NCBI GenBank assembly: GCA_038225015.1
Contig: JBBRFB010000123.1
Location: 1 to 10,194, forward strand
Direction: 5' to 3'
Origin: Schlegelella_A sp038225015
Lineage (GTDB): Bacteria; Pseudomonadota; Gammaproteobacteria; Burkholderiales; Burkholderiaceae_C
DNA length: 10,194 bases
Positions 1 through 6,598 of this stretch are shown piece after piece. The first letter of the stretch is position 1; each line of letters starts with the position of its first letter. Position numbers and translations under genes: made by a program. A model generated the notes under the pieces. It worked only from the letters and a program-made list of their open reading frames with translations. It made no database searches and was not told where the DNA came from.

Positions 1-1560
1 AGCCAGATCCGGGCCCTCACCAGCGGCGCCGACGACGCCCGGACCATCATCAACGCGCTCTTCGAGCGGCCCTACCGGATCGTCCACATCGCCGGCCACG
101 GCGAGCCCGGTGCTCGCGGCGGCGTCGTCCTCTCCGGCGGCACCTTCCTCGGCCCGGCCGAGATCAAGGCGATGCGCACCGTGCCGGAGCTCGTCTTCCT
201 GAACTGCTGCCACCTCGCCGCGCGCGACGTCAACACCGTGCTGCAGCGCTACGACCGCGCCGCCTTCGCGGCCAACATCGCCGAAGCGCTGATCGAGATC
301 GGCGTGCGCTGCGTCGTCGCAGCCGGCTGGGCGGTCGAAGACGAGCCGGCGGAGGTCTTCGCGACCACGTTCTACAAGGTCCTCCTCGGCGGCGGCCGCT
401 TCATCGACGCCGTCGCCGCGGCACGCGGCGCGGCCTGGCAGGAGCACCGCGACGGCAACACCTGGGCTGCCTACCAGTGCTACGGCGACCCGGGCTGGCG
501 CTGGAGCCGTTCCGGCGGCGAGACCCAGCGCGTCGCCTCGTCGCCAGGCGACGAGTTCGCTGCGGTGTCGTCGCCCGTCGCGCTCGCGCTGGCCCTCGAG
601 ACGCTCTCGGTGCGCCTGCGCTTCGGCGGCGACGAGGCCGACCACGGGGCCTTCCTGCACGCCCAGAGCGACAAGATCCGGTTCCTCGAATCGAAGTTCG
701 CGCCGCTTTGGGGCACGATGGGTGCCGTCGCCGAGACCTTCGGCCTGGCGTGGGGCGACGCCCACGACGTCGACAAGTCGATCGAGTGGTACCGCACCGC
801 CGTCGAGGCGGGAGACGGCAGCGCCACGTTCCGGGCCGGCGAGCAGCTCGGCAACCAGCTCGCGCGGCGTGGCGAACGCCAGGACGATCCGGTCGCGGGC
901 CGGCGCGACATCGACGAGGCCATCGAGCGCCTGGAAAAGCTCCTGGCCATCCAGCCCACCGCCGAGCGCGAGGCGCTGCTCGGCTCGGCCTACAAGCGCC
1001 TGGTGATGCTCGAGGGGCGGGCGGCGCAAGGCCGCTCGTCCACCGCGGCAGAACGTGGCCGCCGCCGGCGCGCCGTCGGCGCCAGGCTCGATGCCCTTCG
1101 CGCCATGGCACGCCACTATGGCGAGGCCGAGCGGCTGGCGCGCGCTGCCGGTGCCGCGAACCTGTTCTATCCGGCGAAGAACGGGATCAGCGCCGAGCTG
1201 CGCCTGGCCTTCCTCGAGCGGCGGCCGGCCGAGCTCGCAGTCGACCGGGCCGAGGCCGTGCGCGAGTCGCTCGAGCGCGCCGCCACCGATCGCCCCGACT
1301 TCTGGTCGGTGGTCGGGCAGATCGAGCTGCGCCTGCTCGTCTCGCTCGCGTCGCGACAGCTCGCCGGCTCCGCGCCCACGCTGATCGGCGAATTCCGCGA
1401 GCTGAAGGCGCGGGTGCCGGCGCCACATATGTGGGACTCGGTCCACTCCGAGGCCCGCTTCACGCTCGAGCCGTACGAAGGGGTGGCCAGCGCCGCCGAG
1501 AAGCGGGCGGCTCGGGCGCTGCTCGAGGCGCTCGAAGCGATGGCGACGGCGACGCCCTGA
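1..1560 (+). CDS. CHAT-domain (caspase-like) protease, C-terminal part; 5' end outside the window
   Basis: The frame is open from base 1 to a TGA at 1558-1560 and leaves 519 residues of a longer protein whose start lies upstream. Fragment residues about 20-165 fit a CHAT domain, the caspase-like cysteine peptidase fold. The strand ending in HIAGHG gives the likely catalytic His33 (97-99). The strand VFLNCC gives the likely catalytic Cys70 (208-210). VVAAGWAVEDEPA and the closing WAAYQCYGDPGW are also typical of the family. After it, residues about 190-515 are Ala/Arg/Glu-rich and helical, with TPR-like stretches (SIEWYRTAVEAGD, IDEAIERLEKLLAIQP) and a FYPAKNGISAEL segment that recalls TRAFs-binding/DUF4071-like helical regions. 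CHAT proteins cleave partner proteins in several bacterial conflict systems, but the substrate here is unknown. The gene converges on the SDR gene with 12 bp between the two stop codons. The CHAT call is fairly sure, the name of the helical region is not. Confidence 0.87.
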   Translation, partial: SQIRALTSGADDARTIINALFERPYRIVHIAGHGEPGARGGVVLSGGTFLGPAEIKAMRTVPELVFLNCCHLAARDVNTVLQRYDRAAFAANIAEALIEIGVRCVVAAGWAVEDEPAEVFATTFYKVLLGGGRFIDAVAAARGAAWQEHRDGNTWAAYQCYGDPGWRWSRSGGETQRVASSPGDEFAAVSSPVALALALETLSVRLRFGGDEADHGAFLHAQSDKIRFLESKFAPLWGTMGAVAETFGLAWGDAHDVDKSIEWYRTAVEAGDGSATFRAGEQLGNQLARRGERQDDPVAGRRDIDEAIERLEKLLAIQPTAEREALLGSAYKRLVMLEGRAAQGRSSTAAERGRRRRAVGARLDALRAMARHYGEAERLARAAGAANLFYPAKNGISAELRLAFLERRPAELAVDRAEAVRESLERAATDRPDFWSVVGQIELRLLVSLASRQLAGSAPTLIGEFRELKARVPAPHMWDSVHSEARFTLEPYEGVASAAEKRAARALLEALEAMATATP

Positions 1561-1574
1561 GGCCGTGCGCCGTC
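1545..1574. terminator. hairpin spanning both convergent stop codons
   Basis: GACGGCG at 1545-1551 pairs perfectly with CGCCGTC at 1568-1574. The stem continues with ACG (1552-1554) and CGT (1564-1566) across one bulged G at 1567, leaving a 9-nt loop. The TGA of the CHAT gene lies in the loop, and the complement of the reductase stop codon overlaps the right arm. Being symmetric, it could act on transcripts from both sides. There is no T-tract on either strand, so it is not a classical intrinsic terminator. Short GC-rich stems are common at this base composition. Confidence 0.3.
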
Positions 1575-2397
1575 AGCGTCCGCCGGCGACGTCGAGGATC
1601 GAGCCGGTGGTGTAGCTCGCGGCGTCGGAAAGCAGCCAGCAGATCGCCTCGGCCACTTCCTCGGCCGTGCCGGGGCGCTGCAAGGGGACCTGCGGCGCCA
1701 TCTGGCGGGCCCGGTCGGGGAAGCCGCCCGAGGCGTGGATCTCGGTCTCGATGATGCCGGGCCGGACCGCGTTGACGCGGATGCCTTCGTTGGCGACTTC
1801 CTTCGCCAGCCCGATGGTGAAGCTGTCGATCGCCCCCTTGGCCGCGGCGTAGTCGACGTATTGCATCGCGCCGCCCAGCCTCGCCGCGACCGACGAGAGG
1901 TTGACGATGGCGCCGCCGCGATGGCCGCCGGCAGCCTGCCAGCGCGGCTCCGCCGGCCGGGTCGACATCCGCCGCACCGCCTCGCGGCTGCAGTAGAAGG
2001 TGCCGTAGACGTTGATGGCGAACATGCGCCGCAGCCGCTCCGGCGTCATCGCATCGACCCGTGCCGGGCGGTCGACGACGCCGGCGTTGTTGACCAGCGC
2101 GGCGAGCGGCGGCAAGTCGCGATCGACGGCCTCGAACATCGCCGTCACCTCGGCGTCGACGGCGACGTCGGCACGGACAGACATCGCCCGGCCGCCGCGC
2201 TCGCGGATGCCGGCGACGATGCGCTCGGCGGCGCTGTCGTCGTGCGCATAGTTCACCGCCACGGCGTAGCCGCGGGCCGCGCAGAGCAGGCTGGTGGCCG
2301 CGCCGATGCCGCGGCTGCCGCCGGTGACGAGCACGGTGCGCATGCCCGGCGCCGGATCGGGGGTGGCATCGGCCCGGGTGCCGGCCTCATTCATCAT
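1573..2397 (-). CDS. SDR family oxidoreductase, YgfF-like
   Basis: A classical short-chain dehydrogenase/reductase of 274 residues. The Rossmann motif TGGSRGIG is at residues 25-32, NNAG at 103-106, the structural Asn at 129 (FAINVYG), the catalytic Ser near 169, and Tyr183/Lys187 in YAAAK. PGIIETEIHASGG and the terminal LDVAGGR match my memory of E. coli YgfF closely along the whole length. The substrate is unknown, and the cofactor is NAD(H) or NADP(H). Arg29 in the glycine loop would favour NADP(H), which is an inference. The start at 2397 (ATG-ATG) is supported by AGGAG six bases upstream. Starting at Met19, just before the first beta strand, would remove a poorly conserved tail and is possible. 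The start overlaps the end of the FHA gene by about 11 nt, so translation is probably coupled, although the enzyme has no evident link to FHA signalling. Confidence 0.93.
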   Translation of the reverse strand: MMNEAGTRADATPDPAPGMRTVLVTGGSRGIGAATSLLCAARGYAVAVNYAHDDSAAERIVAGIRERGGRAMSVRADVAVDAEVTAMFEAVDRDLPPLAALVNNAGVVDRPARVDAMTPERLRRMFAINVYGTFYCSREAVRRMSTRPAEPRWQAAGGHRGGAIVNLSSVAARLGGAMQYVDYAAAKGAIDSFTIGLAKEVANEGIRVNAVRPGIIETEIHASGGFPDRARQMAPQVPLQRPGTAEEVAEAICWLLSDAASYTTGSILDVAGGR

Positions 2398-3544
2398 CGC
2401 CTTCTCCTGCGGGGGCGTCGGAATCCGATCCCGACGGCTGCCTCGCCTTGCGGTCGAGGATCGCCTGCATCGGCGCCAGGCCGTCGACCAGCCGATCGAC
2501 GCTGATCGGGCGGGCGAGGCGCAATGCGGGCGGGAAGAGGTGGCTCATGTAGAGCTCGTCGCCTGGCCGGCCGGTGCGCTGCACGTTGAACCAGAGCGAG
2601 AGGGCGACGCCGACCACGAACGCGGTGCCGGCGACGACCCGCATCATGGGCGCCCGCGCCGGCTCGACGGCGAGAAGGTGGAAATAGAGCGCAATCGTGA
2701 CCGCCGCGTACACGGCGACGAAGCTGAAGTCGGTGATCCATGGCCACGAGAACGCGAACGCCAGCAGCGGCGGCAGCGCCGTCAAAGCGAGCAGTGCCGC
2801 CGCGGCGACGAGGGCGACGCGCAGGTGCCAGCCGAAGAAGCTCTGGCGCGCGAAGATCTTCGACAGCAGCGACCAGAGGCCGCACCAGAGCGAGGCGCCG
2901 ATCACGGCCGTGAGCACGGCGTTGCCGGCCGCGCGGGCGAGGTTGTCGGGATCGGTGTCGAGCCAGCTGCCGAAGAGCACGCCGGTGATGACCAGCAAAG
3001 CCAGGCCGATGGTCGGCAGCCACCGCTTGTCGCGACCGACGATCGGCGCCATGACCTGCTCGTCGGCGAGCGCGTGGCCCGGCAGCCGCAGGCGCAGATG
3101 CTGGCGACCGATCCAGAGCTCGAGGTCGCGGCCGCTGTCGTGCAGCGTCGCCGAGGCACCGCCGGCGACGTGTTCGCGGCCCACCGTCAGGCCGTTGCGG
3201 GTCTGGCCGGCGTCGATCGTGATCGTGCGGGTGCCCGCCTCGGCATCGGCAGCGTCGCCGACCGCGATGCGGGCGTGGTGCGCCGCGACGTGCGGATCGC
3301 TCAGCACCACGTCGTTGTCGAGCGCGCGACCGATCGCGACCGGCCAGCGGGTCACGGTCCAGGCCTGGCGGACGAGACCGTCGCGGTCGATCGACTCGAG
3401 CAGCGCCACTGGCGCCCTGCCCGTGCCGTCCGGCGCCGCCGAGGGTGCGACGCCGGCGTTGGCGTAGGGCGCGACGAAGCCGGCGTTGGCGCCGGGCGCG
3501 CCGACCTCGGCGCTCTCGTCGGGCGCGGCGTTCAATGCGCCCAC
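2387..3544 (-). CDS. FHA-like domain membrane protein, five predicted TM helices
   Basis: Residues 1-43 are Ala/Gly/Pro-rich and contain an ANAG repeat. Residues about 66-150 resemble a forkhead-associated (phosphothreonine-binding) domain: IGRALDNDVVLSDP with Gly72-Arg73, then VAAHHARI, then Asn117-Gly118. The usual Ser-Arg before the conserved His is Ala87-Ala88 here. Hydrophobic helices lie at about 176-194, 206-226, 241-266, 273-292 and 302-320. Positive charges before helix 1 and in the loops after helices 2 and 4 (GRDKRW, SKIFARQ, VEPARAPMMR) put the FHA domain in the cytoplasm. The roughly 65-residue tail, ending in an acidic stretch, would then be periplasmic. The chosen GTG at 3544 overlaps the protease gene by 13 nt and has no clear Shine-Dalgarno. 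A nearby TTG at 3536 is an alternative, so the start is uncertain. The role is unknown, but coupling to an exported protease suggests envelope signalling or regulated proteolysis. Confidence 0.85.
   Translation of the reverse strand: MGALNAAPDESAEVGAPGANAGFVAPYANAGVAPSAAPDGTGRAPVALLESIDRDGLVRQAWTVTRWPVAIGRALDNDVVLSDPHVAAHHARIAVGDAADAEAGTRTITIDAGQTRNGLTVGREHVAGGASATLHDSGRDLELWIGRQHLRLRLPGHALADEQVMAPIVGRDKRWLPTIGLALLVITGVLFGSWLDTDPDNLARAAGNAVLTAVIGASLWCGLWSLLSKIFARQSFFGWHLRVALVAAAALLALTALPPLLAFAFSWPWITDFSFVAVYAAVTIALYFHLLAVEPARAPMMRVVAGTAFVVGVALSLWFNVQRTGRPGDELYMSHLFPPALRLARPISVDRLVDGLAPMQAILDRKARQPSGSDSDAPAGEGDDE
2404..2408 (-). promoter_or_regulatory. Shine-Dalgarno AGGAG of the SDR gene
   Basis: AGGAG lies six bases before the ATG at 2397-2395, inside the last codons of the FHA gene. 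It supports the long start over the internal Met19 and fits translational coupling. Confidence 0.6.
3452..3505. repeat. two 27-bp tandem units in the N-terminus of the FHA gene
   Basis: Units 3452-3478 and 3479-3505 agree at 23 of 27 positions by eye. The first 13 bases (GCCGGCGTTGGCG) are identical. In the protein this gives two nine-residue blocks, each containing ANAG, within the flexible Ala/Gly/Pro segment ahead of the FHA-like domain. The 27-bp period keeps the frame. It looks like a local duplication in a linker. Confidence 0.7.
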
Positions 3545-4896
3545 CGGAAGGCGTCGAGGTAGTGGCGGGCGAGCTTCTGGGCATTCGCGAAGCTCACGCC
3601 CTGGGCATCGAAGCGGCCCTGCACGCCGGCGACGTTCTGATCGAGCGTGGCCACCAGCACGGCGACGTCATAGAGCTGCGGCAGCTTCTTGTAGGCGCGC
3701 AGGCAGATGACGGCGCGCAGCGGCAGGCCTTCGCGGTCGATGTATTCCTCGTTGCAGCGCGGCTTCGTCTGATGCTGGGCCGTCAGGCGAACGAAGGCCT
3801 CGTTGCGAAAGCTCTGCGAGTAGCGGGCCGCGAACCGGAGCGGGCCGAGCTTGGCGCCGTCGTAGCTTTCGTGGCGCAGCGAGATCGTGCCGGTATTGAA
3901 GTCGCCGACGAAGATCCGCGTCTCCATCGCGCAGTCGGAGCGCTCGAAGTCGAGGCCGCCGGTGCGCGACTGCTCGCTGGTGCCCCAGCAGTGCATGAAG
4001 ACGTCGGGCGGCACCGGCACGTGGTAGCGCGGATGCGTCGCCTCCTTCCAGCCCTGGGCGATGAAGCGGTCGGTGAGGAGCTGCTGGTGCTGCTGCAGCT
4101 GCGCGTCGACGATCGCGTAGGCCGGCCCGACGAGCGGAGCGGCCTTCCTGCCGCGCTCGACGAGCGCGGCGGCGAAGCTGGCAGGCACGAGGAAACTGAC
4201 CTGCTCGCCGTCGACCCGGCGGGCGACGTTGATGCCGACGACGTGGCCCTGCTCGTCGAGCGCCGGGCCGCCGCTCATGCCGGCCGACAGCGCGCCGCCG
4301 AAGAAGATCTGCGGATAGAAGCTGCGCCGGACGAGCCCGTTGTAGGTGCCCTGCGTCACCGCGAAGCCGACGTCGAGCGGATTGCCGAGCGAGTAGATGC
4401 GCTCGCCCTGCGCCAGCGGCTCCGCGCCGGAGCGAAAGGCCAGCGCATCGAAAGTGCGGCCGCCGGCGTCGCCGGCTCTCAGGAGGGCGAGGTCGTGCAG
4501 CACGTCGAGCTGCAGGATCTGCAGCGGCGCCTCGCGCCCGTCGGCGGTGACGTAGACGAGGTCGTGGTGCTCGGGCTTCAGCGCCGCCTGGCTGACGACG
4601 TGGAAGTTGGTGACGATGAGGCCGTCGGTCGAGACGAAGAAGCCGGAGCCGACCGAGGTCTGGCTGGCGCGCCCTTTCAGCACCGTGCGGATCTGCACCA
4701 GCTGCGAACGCGCCTGCTCGTAGACCTTGCGCGCCGACAGCGAGACCGGCGCGGGGGTCGCGGCTGCGGCTGCTACTGCGGCATCGGGCACGACGCCTTC
4801 GGGCGCCGGCGCCGGTGACCGAGGCTGGCTCCAGGCGGCGGTCGCGGCGAGGGCCAGCGCCGCCCGGCAGGCCCAGCGGGCGACGCGATTCATCAT
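3532..4896 (-). CDS. exported trypsin-like serine protease (S1C/HtrA-type fold) with cysteine-bearing C-terminal region
   Basis: The 454-residue protein starts with a signal peptide: a basic n-region (MMNRVARW), a hydrophobic core to about residue 20, and likely cleavage after the Ala/Ser near residues 21-23. An Ala/Pro linker follows. The protease domain spans about 55-245, with catalytic His99 (TNFHV), Asp135 (HDLALL) and Ser208 (GMSGGPAL), plus SVGSGFFVSTDG and LGNPLDVG as in DegP/HtrA-type peptidases. No PDZ domain is seen. Instead a roughly 190-residue C-terminal region of unknown family carries four cysteines (303, 322, 381, 398), probably forming disulfides in the periplasm. The likely role is cleavage of an envelope protein, with the substrate unknown. 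ATG 4896 (or 4893) fits a normal signal peptide but lacks a good ribosome site. ATG 4929 is in frame and has GAGGA just upstream, but it adds eleven residues in codons atypical of this genome. The 3' end overlaps the FHA gene. Confidence 0.92.
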   Translation of the reverse strand: MMNRVARWACRAALALAATAAWSQPRSPAPAPEGVVPDAAVAAAAATPAPVSLSARKVYEQARSQLVQIRTVLKGRASQTSVGSGFFVSTDGLIVTNFHVVSQAALKPEHHDLVYVTADGREAPLQILQLDVLHDLALLRAGDAGGRTFDALAFRSGAEPLAQGERIYSLGNPLDVGFAVTQGTYNGLVRRSFYPQIFFGGALSAGMSGGPALDEQGHVVGINVARRVDGEQVSFLVPASFAAALVERGRKAAPLVGPAYAIVDAQLQQHQQLLTDRFIAQGWKEATHPRYHVPVPPDVFMHCWGTSEQSRTGGLDFERSDCAMETRIFVGDFNTGTISLRHESYDGAKLGPLRFAARYSQSFRNEAFVRLTAQHQTKPRCNEEYIDREGLPLRAVICLRAYKKLPQLYDVAVLVATLDQNVAGVQGRFDAQGVSFANAQKLARHYLDAFRWAH

Positions 4897-4965
4897 CGAC
4901 GACGATTCTACGGGCCGTGCTCCGCGCATCGTCTTCCTCGACGTCCAGTGTGGGCTTCGCCCTCG

Positions 4966-5017
4966 TCGTCGCCGTTGTCTCCGACCCGTTCCCGGCGGCG
5001 TCGGACAACGCCGACGA
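4966..5017 (-). terminator. long imperfect hairpin after mmsA, possible terminator or attenuator
   Basis: The 5' arm of the minus-strand transcript (5017-5000) pairs with 4985-4966: 17 base pairs, one G-G mismatch and a two-base bulge around a 14-base loop (4999-4986). It begins 13 bases after the mmsA stop codon and lies about 70 bases before the protease start. There is no T-tract behind it. The first arm can also fold alone (5016-5011 with 5004-4999, six pairs), so two exclusive structures exist. It could separate mmsA from the protease-FHA-SDR group or protect the 3' end of the mmsA mRNA. Confidence 0.45.
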
Positions 5018-5030
5018 AGGTATCGACCGC

Positions 5031-6551
5031 CTACTTCACGGTCGGCATCGCGAAATCGGCGCCACGGGGCGTCGACGCCGGCCAGCGCTGCATCACCGAC
5101 TTCTGCCGGGTATAGAAGCGCACCCCTTCCTCGCCGTAAGCGTGGCTGTCGCCGAAGAGGCTGGCCTTCCAGCCGCCGAAGCCATGCCAGGCCATGGGCA
5201 CGGGGATCGGCACGTTGATGCCGACCATGCCGACCTGGATGTGCCTGGCGAATTCGCGGGCGACGTGGCCGTCGCTGGTGAAGCAGGCGACGCCGTTGCC
5301 GTACTCGTTGTCGTTGACGAGCTTCACGGCGGCGTCGAAGTCGGCAACGCGAACGCACGAGAGCACGGGCCCGAAGATCTCCTCGCGGTAGATCTTCATC
5401 GCCGGCGTGACGTGGTCGAACAGCGTGCCGCCGGTGAAGAATCCCTGCTCGTGGCCCTTGACGGCGAGGCCGCGGCCGTCGGCCACCAGCGTGGCGCCGT
5501 CGGCGACGCCGGAGGCGATGTACGACTCGACCCGCGCCTTCGCTTCCTTCGTGACGAGCGGTCCCATCTCGGCATCGAGCTCCATGCCGTTCTTGACGAC
5601 GAGCGAGGTGGCGCGCGCCGCGAGCATCGGCACGATGCGGTCGCCGACGTCGCCGACCAGCACGGCGACCGAGACCGCCATGCAGCGCTCGCCGGCCGAA
5701 CCGAACGCGGCGCCGACCAGCGCGTCGACCGCCTGCTCGAGGTTGGCGTCGGGCATCACCACCATGTGATTCTTGGCGCCGCCGAGCGCCTGCACGCGCT
5801 TGCCGTGTCTCGCCCCGGTCTCGTAGATGTGGCGTGCGATCGGCGTCGAGCCGACGAAGCTCACGGCGGCGATGCCCGGATGGGCGAGGATCGCGTCGAC
5901 CGCGACCTTGTCGCCCTGCACGACGCTGAACACGCCGTCCGGCAGGCTGGCCTGCCGGAGCAGCTCGGCCATGAAGATCGAGGCCGATGGGTCGCGCTCG
6001 CTCGGCTTCAGGATGAAGCAGTTGCCGCAGGCGATCGCCACCGGGTACATCCACATCGGCACCATGACCGGGAAGTTGAACGGCGTGATCCCTGCGACGA
6101 CGCCGAGCGGCTGGCGCATCGTCCAGTTGTCGATGCCGGTCGAGACCTGCTCGGTGTAGTCGCCCTTCAGGAGCTGCGGAATGCCGCAGGCGAACTCGAC
6201 GACGTCGATGCCGCGCGACACCTCGCCCTGGGCGTCGGTGAAGACCTTGCCGTGCTCGGCGGTGATCATCGCCGCCAGCGTGTCGCGGTGCTCGTTCAGC
6301 AGGCCGAGGAAGACGTTGAGGATGCGGGCGCGGCGAAGCGGCGGCAGGTTGGCCCAGTCCGGCCAGGCGGCCCTGGCCGCAGCCACGGCCGCGTCGACTT
6401 CGGCCGCGCCGGCGAGTGCGACCTGGCGTGTCACCGCGCCGGTGGCCGGGTTGTAGACGGCCTGGCGCCGGCCGCTCGTGCCGGCGACGACCTGCCCGCC
6501 GATGACGTGTCCGATCTCGGCCGTGCTGATGAATGGTTCGTTCGCACCCAT
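5031..6551 (-). CDS. mmsA: methylmalonate-semialdehyde dehydrogenase (CoA-acylating)
   Basis: MmsA oxidises methylmalonate semialdehyde (and malonate semialdehyde) with NAD and CoA to propionyl-CoA or acetyl-CoA, releasing CO2. This is the last step specific to valine catabolism, and it also serves beta-alanine and myo-inositol pathways. The protein has 506 residues, normal for the family. The signature ITPFNFPVMVPMWMYPVAIA is near 155-174, LKPSERDPS at 181-189, the NAD-binding FVGST at 232-236, and the nucleophile Cys290 in SAGERCMA. The segment ALGGAKNHMVV (255-265) has Asn where hydrolytic aldehyde dehydrogenases have the base Glu, as expected for a CoA-dependent member. The start at 6551 has GAGGAG at seven bases. 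The frame is open further upstream, but that part has no family similarity. The GAF gene lies 47 bp upstream on the same strand. A hydroxyisobutyrate dehydrogenase (mmsB) partner is not in the window. Confidence 0.96.
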   Translation of the reverse strand: MGANEPFISTAEIGHVIGGQVVAGTSGRRQAVYNPATGAVTRQVALAGAAEVDAAVAAARAAWPDWANLPPLRRARILNVFLGLLNEHRDTLAAMITAEHGKVFTDAQGEVSRGIDVVEFACGIPQLLKGDYTEQVSTGIDNWTMRQPLGVVAGITPFNFPVMVPMWMYPVAIACGNCFILKPSERDPSASIFMAELLRQASLPDGVFSVVQGDKVAVDAILAHPGIAAVSFVGSTPIARHIYETGARHGKRVQALGGAKNHMVVMPDANLEQAVDALVGAAFGSAGERCMAVSVAVLVGDVGDRIVPMLAARATSLVVKNGMELDAEMGPLVTKEAKARVESYIASGVADGATLVADGRGLAVKGHEQGFFTGGTLFDHVTPAMKIYREEIFGPVLSCVRVADFDAAVKLVNDNEYGNGVACFTSDGHVAREFARHIQVGMVGINVPIPVPMAWHGFGGWKASLFGDSHAYGEEGVRFYTRQKSVMQRWPASTPRGADFAMPTVK

Positions 6552-6558
6552 GCGTCTA

Positions 6559-6564
6559 CTCCTC
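6559..6564 (-). promoter_or_regulatory. Shine-Dalgarno GAGGAG of mmsA
   Basis: GAGGAG lies seven bases upstream of the ATG at 6551-6549. It is the strongest ribosome site on the minus strand of this window and fixes the mmsA start, against a longer open frame reaching 6662. Confidence 0.75.
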
Positions 6565-6598
6565 GTTGGGCGGCTGTTCGCGTGGCCGCATGATGTGG

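Noticed and set aside
2294..3562. Plus-strand open frame opposite the FHA gene
   Set aside because: It is the antisense of a membrane protein gene and reads as an Arg/Glu/Asp/His-rich sequence with no domain.
3445..4818. Long open frame on the plus strand opposite the protease and FHA genes
   Set aside because: It is antisense to two genes with clear motifs. Its translation is a monotone of Arg, Asp, Glu, Val, His and Ala with no domain, typical of shadow frames in GC-rich DNA.
4897..6054. N-terminal extension of the protease frame far upstream, giving a protein of 840 residues
   Set aside because: The extension overlaps mmsA in another frame and is Arg/Gly-rich without motifs. The signal peptide starting at 4896 marks the real beginning.
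4815..6593. Long open frame on the plus strand opposite mmsA
   Set aside because: It is antisense to mmsA, has low-complexity composition and no recognisable motif, and no ribosome site that would favour it.
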